From DASZGI01 sp035938995 (GTDB lineage: Bacteria > Actinomycetota > Actinomycetes > Streptomycetales > Catenulisporaceae): a DNA stretch of 18,289 bases. The notes below the pieces were generated by a model. It was not told the DNA's origin, made no database searches, and was given only the letters and a program-made list of their open reading frames with translations. Every line of letters begins with the position of its first letter. Position 1 is the first letter of the stretch. The stretch is from positions 1 to 18,289 of the forward strand of contig NZ_DASZGI010000133.1 of the NCBI RefSeq assembly GCF_035938995.1, in the 5' to 3' direction. Made by a program: the position numbers and the translations under genes. Shown piece after piece: positions 14,828-18,289 of this stretch.

Positions 14828-15667
14828 TCATTCATGCGATCGGCCTCGTCTGACACCGTGACCTGCCGCTGTCTTGCGGTAAGGCAGTTTCTCTCCGGCC
14901 TCGACGGCGAATGGCAGCCGGTTCTCCAGGGGCGCCACGGGGCAGACCGGCATGTCGCTGAACGCGCACGGCAGGTTGAGCGCACGATTGAAGTCCAGCA
15001 CGACTGTTCCGTCCTCGTCGGGGGTGGGGACCGAGAGCGAGCGGCACGCGCCGTACGTCGTGACGCCGCTGGTCGCGTCGGTGAACACGATGACGATCGC
15101 GTCGCGCTCGATGGTGGGAGTGAGGGTGTGTTCGCCGCCCGCGTAGCCGAATCTGATAGTGCCGGGCGAGGAGTATGTGCGCTTTTCGGCTCCGACGGTG
15201 TCGAATGAAACGGACTTCTGGGTAGCGTGGGCCTCGAGTCGCCCCTTCAGGACCCAGCGGGGATCGGGCGCATAGGTGGGCACGCCCCGGAACTCGGTTC
15301 GCGCCGCAGCCAGCGGGTCGTAGGTCACCAGCAGGTATTGGTCGCGGTAGGTGATCCCGATCTCCAGATCACCGGCGACGATGCGGGTATCGTCCGCTGC
15401 CGCGGTCAGATCGAAGGCGCGCACGTCGGTGAAGGATTCTCCGTTGGAGGACATCGTCTGCCCTTGCGGATCGACGTAGAGCTTGTCGCCTTCCTGCCAC
15501 CACACGCCCGGATGGCCGGGGTACTGCTGCGGGACGTCCTCCACCCAGTTGAGGGACGCGACGGCAAGCCAGCCGTGAGGCTGCGCTAGGAACTGCTCCC
15601 AGCCGGCGCGCCACTCTCGCCACTCCCGGACGTATCGTGCGTCGCTGTCAGAGTTCTGCATCCTCAT
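14828..15667 (-). CDS. DUF1684 protein
   Basis: 279 residues from ATG 15667, preceded at 7 bases by AAAGG; an ATG two codons later (15661) is possible. The N-terminal pattern VREWREWRAGWEQFLAQPHG followed by WLAVASLNWVED is the DUF1684 entry motif. The C-terminal DFNRALNLPCAFSDMPVCP and ENRLPFAVEAGEK form the most conserved block, with two cysteines in a CAFSDMPVCP arrangement. The fold is beta-rich with no signal peptide. The family is common in bacteria and has no established activity. It lies 66 bases downstream of the flavoprotein gene on the same strand, so the two are probably co-transcribed from the divergent promoter at 16769-16833. Confidence 0.9.
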   Translation of the reverse strand: MRMQNSDSDARYVREWREWRAGWEQFLAQPHGWLAVASLNWVEDVPQQYPGHPGVWWQEGDKLYVDPQGQTMSSNGESFTDVRAFDLTAAADDTRIVAGDLEIGITYRDQYLLVTYDPLAAARTEFRGVPTYAPDPRWVLKGRLEAHATQKSVSFDTVGAEKRTYSSPGTIRFGYAGGEHTLTPTIERDAIVIVFTDATSGVTTYGACRSLSVPTPDEDGTVVLDFNRALNLPCAFSDMPVCPVAPLENRLPFAVEAGEKLPYRKTAAGHGVRRGRSHE

Positions 15668-15733
15668 ATTCTGGCCTTTCTTTGGTGATGTATCAGGAGG
15701 TTCCTTCTCGGATGGGCGGGAACCGCCGGGCCG

Positions 15734-16768
15734 TCAGGTGGGCAGGGCGGCGGAGTTGCCCGCCCTTGTGGTGTCCTCGAGGGTTAGGTCGGCGTTGAGT
15801 GCGGCGGCCGCGGTGACGCCGGAGGCGGCGGACTGCATCACCCCGGCGGTCACGTCGAGCACGTTGCCAGCGACCCACACGCCGGGCACGCCGGTAAAGC
15901 CGCTCGCGTCGGCTTGGACCTGGCGCCCGATCCCCGCGGGATGCTCCACGAGCGTGGCGCCGAGCGGGGCGAGCAGGTCGTGCCGGGCCGCGAACCACGG
16001 ACTGACCACGACGGCGTCGCGCGGGTGGACTTCGCCAGAGGCGAGGCGCACGCCAGTGACGCGGTCCTGGTCGATCTCAATGGCCGCCACCTCGCCTGGG
16101 ATCACCGTGACGTCGCGGGCGGCGAGCTGGGCTAACTGCTGCGCGGTGGGTTGCGGCGCGGTGTGCAGGAACAACACCACATCGCCGCTCCACTGGCGCC
16201 ACATCAGCGCCGCCATGACCGCGAGGGGACTCGTGCCCAGCACCGCGAGCGCGCGCTCGCGCAGCTCCCAGCCGAAGCAGTAGGGGCAGTGCACCACGTC
16301 ACGCCCCCACCGCTCGCGCAGTCCGGGAAGGTCGGGATACTCATCCACCAGCCCGGTGGCCACCACCACGCGCCGCGCCCGGTAGCCGGCGCCCTCCGCG
16401 GTGGTCAGGCGCAAGCGGCCGTCCGGGAACCGCGTGATCGACACGACCGTGCCCTGGATGACCCGCCCGCCGTAGCCACGCACCTCCTCGCGCCCCAGGC
16501 GCAGCATTTCCAGAGGGTTTTCGCCGTCTCGGGTCAGGTAGCCGTGCATGTGGGCCGCCGGTGCGTTGCGTGGGTGGCCGGCGTCGATCACCAGGACCGA
16601 GCGACGTGCCCGGCCCAGCGTCAGCGCGGCGCCCAGGCCCGCCAGACCGCCGCCCACCACGGCGACATCGATATCAACGTCGCCAGAGCCGATGCCGTCG
16701 CCAGAGCCGGTGCCGGTGTCCTGCGTGTCGCGGGAGGTCCCGGGGCCGGTCGAGGTCAGATTTGTCAT
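15734..16768 (-). CDS. Thioredoxin-reductase-like FAD oxidoreductase
   Basis: 344 residues from ATG 16768; a TTG start at 16795 would run into the shared promoter region. After a 30-residue Gly/Ser/Asp-rich extension the FAD Rossmann motif appears as DVAVVGGGLAGLGAA (GGGLAG 39-44). ATG is at 137-139, the redox pair CPYC at 161-164 (HCPYCFGWE), and the second FAD motif GVWVAGNVLD near residue 305. At the place where thioredoxin reductases bind NADPH (GxGxxA) it reads AVLGTSPLAV (175-184), which lacks the usual glycine pattern. The reductant may therefore be different, or the enzyme may work as an oxygen-dependent dithiol oxidase like GliT/HlmI-type relatives. It is cytoplasmic and divergent from the XRE-cupin regulator, a pairing I remember from many Streptomyces, suggesting regulation by that neighbour. 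Confidence 0.88.
   Translation of the reverse strand: MTNLTSTGPGTSRDTQDTGTGSGDGIGSGDVDIDVAVVGGGLAGLGAALTLGRARRSVLVIDAGHPRNAPAAHMHGYLTRDGENPLEMLRLGREEVRGYGGRVIQGTVVSITRFPDGRLRLTTAEGAGYRARRVVVATGLVDEYPDLPGLRERWGRDVVHCPYCFGWELRERALAVLGTSPLAVMAALMWRQWSGDVVLFLHTAPQPTAQQLAQLAARDVTVIPGEVAAIEIDQDRVTGVRLASGEVHPRDAVVVSPWFAARHDLLAPLGATLVEHPAGIGRQVQADASGFTGVPGVWVAGNVLDVTAGVMQSAASGVTAAAALNADLTLEDTTRAGNSAALPT
16679..16714. repeat. Two tandem 18-base copies in the flavoprotein N-terminus
   Basis: 16679-16696 and 16697-16714 differ at one base (gatgcc/ggtgcc ending). They encode the GSGDGIGSGD part of the low-complexity leader, an in-frame duplication that leaves the FAD domain intact. Confidence 0.7.
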
Positions 16769-16808
16769 GCGCCCACTGTGCGGCGGGCCACCCAAGAGTG
16801 GAAACTTC

Positions 16809-16825
16809 TTTGCGGAAAGCGCAAA
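16809..16825. promoter_or_regulatory. Inverted-repeat operator candidate in the divergent promoter
   Basis: TTTGCG (16809-16814) and CGCAAA (16820-16825) are perfect arms around GAAAG, in the 65-base gap between the flavoprotein and the XRE-cupin regulator and 8 bases before the regulator's start. The location suits autoregulation plus control of the flavoprotein gene. No strong -35/-10 pair is visible on either strand. Confidence 0.45.
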
Positions 16826-16833
16826 ATCGGAGG

Positions 16834-17415
16834 ATGCCAGACGATTTCGAAGCCGTCCTGGGCGCCGTCGGGCCCCGGCTGCGCACCTTACGCCGCCAGC
16901 ACGGCGCGACGCTAGAGCAGGTCGCCGCTCTGACCGGCCTGTCGATCAGCACCCTCTCGCGCATCGAGTCCGGCCAGCGCCGCCCGACACTCGAGGTCCT
17001 GCTCCCGCTCGCCCGGGCCTACCACGTCCCACTCGACGAACTGGTCGGCGCCCCGGCCACCGGCGACCCCCGCATCCACCCGTGCCCGGTACACCGCGAC
17101 GGCGCGACCTGGATTCCGCTGTCCCGAACCCCAGGCAGCCTCAGCGCGTTCAAACAGATACTGCCCGTCCCCCAAACCCTCCCCGAACACCTCGACCAAC
17201 GTGTCCACGAGGGCCATGAATGGCTCTACGTCCTCAACGGAACCCTACGGCTCGCCCTGGGCGACAAGGACTTCCATCTGCGCACTGGCGAAGCCGCCGA
17301 GTTCGACACCAAAGTGCCCCACGCCCTAGCGAACAGCGGCCACCAGCCCCTCGAACTGCTGATCATCTTCGGGCAGCAAGGCGAACGGGTACACCTGCGC
17401 GCCCGAACCAAATGA
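16834..17415 (+). CDS. XRE-family regulator with C-terminal cupin sensor domain
   Basis: 193 residues. The N-terminal helix-turn-helix spans about 13-70 (GPRLRTLRRQHGATLEQVAA, LTGLSISTLSRIESGQRRPT). The C-terminal cupin barrel spans about 100-190, with metal-site-like VHEGHEWLYVL (H125, E126, H128, E129) and VPH (H163). Such proteins are DNA-binding regulators whose cupin binds a small ligand or metal. ATG 16834 directly abuts a GGAGG-like sequence with no spacer, so initiation may be inefficient or leaderless-like; no better start exists in frame. It is divergent from the flavoprotein gene, its likely target, and overlaps the next gene as ATGA. Confidence 0.92.
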   Translation: MPDDFEAVLGAVGPRLRTLRRQHGATLEQVAALTGLSISTLSRIESGQRRPTLEVLLPLARAYHVPLDELVGAPATGDPRIHPCPVHRDGATWIPLSRTPGSLSAFKQILPVPQTLPEHLDQRVHEGHEWLYVLNGTLRLALGDKDFHLRTGEAAEFDTKVPHALANSGHQPLELLIIFGQQGERVHLRARTK

Positions 17416-17615
17416 CCTCGACCGACCCCAGCCTCGACCAACGCCGCGAGAACGCCGCGCTGCGCCGCCATGTCGAACGAGTCAGATACACCCAGGCGGA
17501 CCGCTACGAGATCGAGCGACGGCCTGGAACATGCAAGCAGCCACATCATCAACATCCAGATACGCACATCGCTGCCGACGCCAAGATCGCCCAACCGAAG
17601 GGAGATCCTGCGTGA
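17412..17615 (+). CDS. Unknown 67-residue protein between regulator and esterase
   Basis: ATG 17412 overlaps the regulator's stop (ATGA) and its TGA overlaps the next gene's GTG (GTGA), so it sits in a fully coupled three-gene chain. The first ~36 residues look helical and charged (DQRRENAALRRHVERVRYTQ). The rest is Pro/His-rich (KQPHHQHPDTH), low in complexity, and reads like a non-coding or frameshifted tail. No family is recognised. It may be a truncated remnant whose translation only keeps coupling alive. Confidence 0.45.
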   Translation: MTSTDPSLDQRRENAALRRHVERVRYTQADRYEIERRPGTCKQPHHQHPDTHIAADAKIAQPKGDPA

Positions 17616-18289
17616 GCGCCGAACAGCGAGAGAAGCTCGAAGCGATCCTGCGGCAGTCAACGTCGAACTACCCCGCCGACATCGACCTCAACGGGCAGCG
17701 GCAGATGCTGCGGGATCTGCTCTCGGCGCAGCCGCTGCCCGCCGACGTGACCGTGACCGCAGCCACGCTGGGCGGCGTCCCCACCGCCGAGATCACCGTC
17801 GACGGGATCGAACCCCGCCATATCGTCCTGTACTTCCACGCCGGCGTGTACGTGATGGGGGACGCCTCCCTCGCCGCCAGCCTGGCCTCGCAGGTCGGCC
17901 GGCGCACCAGCGCCAAGGTCATCTCCGTCGACTATCGGCTCGCCCCCGAGCACCCGTATCCGGCAGCGGTCGACGACGCTCTGGCAGCCTACGAAGCCCT
18001 CCTGCTGGGCGGCACAGCCCCGTCGGACATCGCCTTCGCGGGAGAGTCCGCTGGCGGCGGGCTCGCCATCGCCACCCTGGTCAACGCCCGTGATCGCGGG
18101 CTGCCCCTGCCCGCCGCAGCCTTCGTCATGTCGCCGTACGCCGACCTGACCCTGGCCGGGGCGAGCATGGAAACCAAGCGCGGGGTCGACCTGCTGATGA
18201 GCCCGCAGGCGCTCCAGACCCTGGTCACCGCCTACACGGCGGGGCAGGATGCCACTCTCGGCCTGATCAGCCCGATATTCGCCGACCTG
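17612..18289 (+). CDS. Alpha/beta hydrolase, hormone-sensitive-lipase type (3' end missing)
   Basis: 226 codons are open from GTG 17612 to the right edge. AAGGGAG lies 7 bases upstream and the start overlaps the preceding stop as GTGA. The oxyanion region reads YFHAGVYVMGD (76-78 HAG where the family usually has HGG). VDYRLAPEHPYPAA (107-119) and the nucleophile elbow GESAGG (144-149, Ser146) are typical of the Abhydrolase_3/HSL family, which hydrolyses short-chain carboxylic esters in the cytoplasm. The catalytic Asp and His lie beyond the edge. It is the third gene of the regulator chain, so the regulator probably controls it too; the natural substrate is unknown. Confidence 0.92.
   Translation, partial: MSAEQREKLEAILRQSTSNYPADIDLNGQRQMLRDLLSAQPLPADVTVTAATLGGVPTAEITVDGIEPRHIVLYFHAGVYVMGDASLAASLASQVGRRTSAKVISVDYRLAPEHPYPAAVDDALAAYEALLLGGTAPSDIAFAGESAGGGLAIATLVNARDRGLPLPAAAFVMSPYADLTLAGASMETKRGVDLLMSPQALQTLVTAYTAGQDATLGLISPIFADL

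Noticed and set aside
14181..14831. 216-codon minus-strand ORF opposite DUF5302
   Set aside because: Runs through the long inverted repeat and opposite a recognised family gene; no domain visible.

Overview
The window comes from a high-GC actinomycete (Streptomyces/Catenulispora-like). This rests on strongly GC-biased third codon positions, frequent GTG starts, AAGGAG/GGAGG ribosome sites, chains of 4-base ATGA/GTGA overlaps, and actinobacterial families (DUF5302, class F sortase with DUF4397, CpnT-like WXG100 domain, XRE-cupin regulator). I saw no rRNA, tRNA, CRISPR array or intact insertion sequence.

Layout. 1-2151 (minus): 5' part of a Tat-exported, discoidin-domain family 2 glycoside hydrolase; its catalytic barrel lies beyond the left edge. 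A consensus-like promoter and a perfect 14-base LacI-type operator precede it. 2468-7644 (plus): a polymorphic-toxin locus with a CpnT/WXG100-like helical protein, a 1282-residue Rhs/YD-repeat protein whose variable C-terminal domain follows a DPLGL junction, and a 183-residue gene overlapping it by 4 bases that is the obvious immunity candidate. 7931-10697 (minus): a three-gene surface operon of a single-pass membrane protein, a secreted DUF4397 protein with a possible sorting tail, and a class F sortase. 10698-11848: 1.15 kb without a convincing intact gene, holding a CRP-like palindrome, a hairpin, an AT-rich island (about 37% GC by hand count) and a possible IS110-type transposase scar. 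11849-12382 (plus): a small secreted barrel-like protein. 12495-14184 (minus): a stand-alone condensation-domain protein preceded by a short ORF carrying an acyl-CoA dehydrogenase-like signature. 14192-14256: a 26-base-pair-stem inverted repeat. 14322-14591 (plus): DUF5302 protein. 14828-16768 (minus): DUF1684 protein and a thioredoxin-reductase-like flavoprotein. 16834-18289 (plus): XRE-cupin regulator, an unknown 67-residue protein and an HSL-type esterase cut by the right edge, joined by 4-base overlaps.

How the genes work together. The Rhs locus has the order expected of a type VII secretion-linked effector: helper domain, delivery scaffold, toxin tip, immunity. Its toxin tip has a conserved-looking HSGHFxP motif that I cannot place in a known catalytic class with confidence, and the candidate immunity protein is unrecognised. 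This toxin/immunity pair is the best candidate for an undescribed system. The second interesting unit is the sortase operon, where enzyme and possible substrate are translationally coupled. The right-hand end is a divergent redox/regulator module (flavoprotein versus XRE-cupin regulator) sharing a 65-base promoter region with an inverted-repeat operator candidate.
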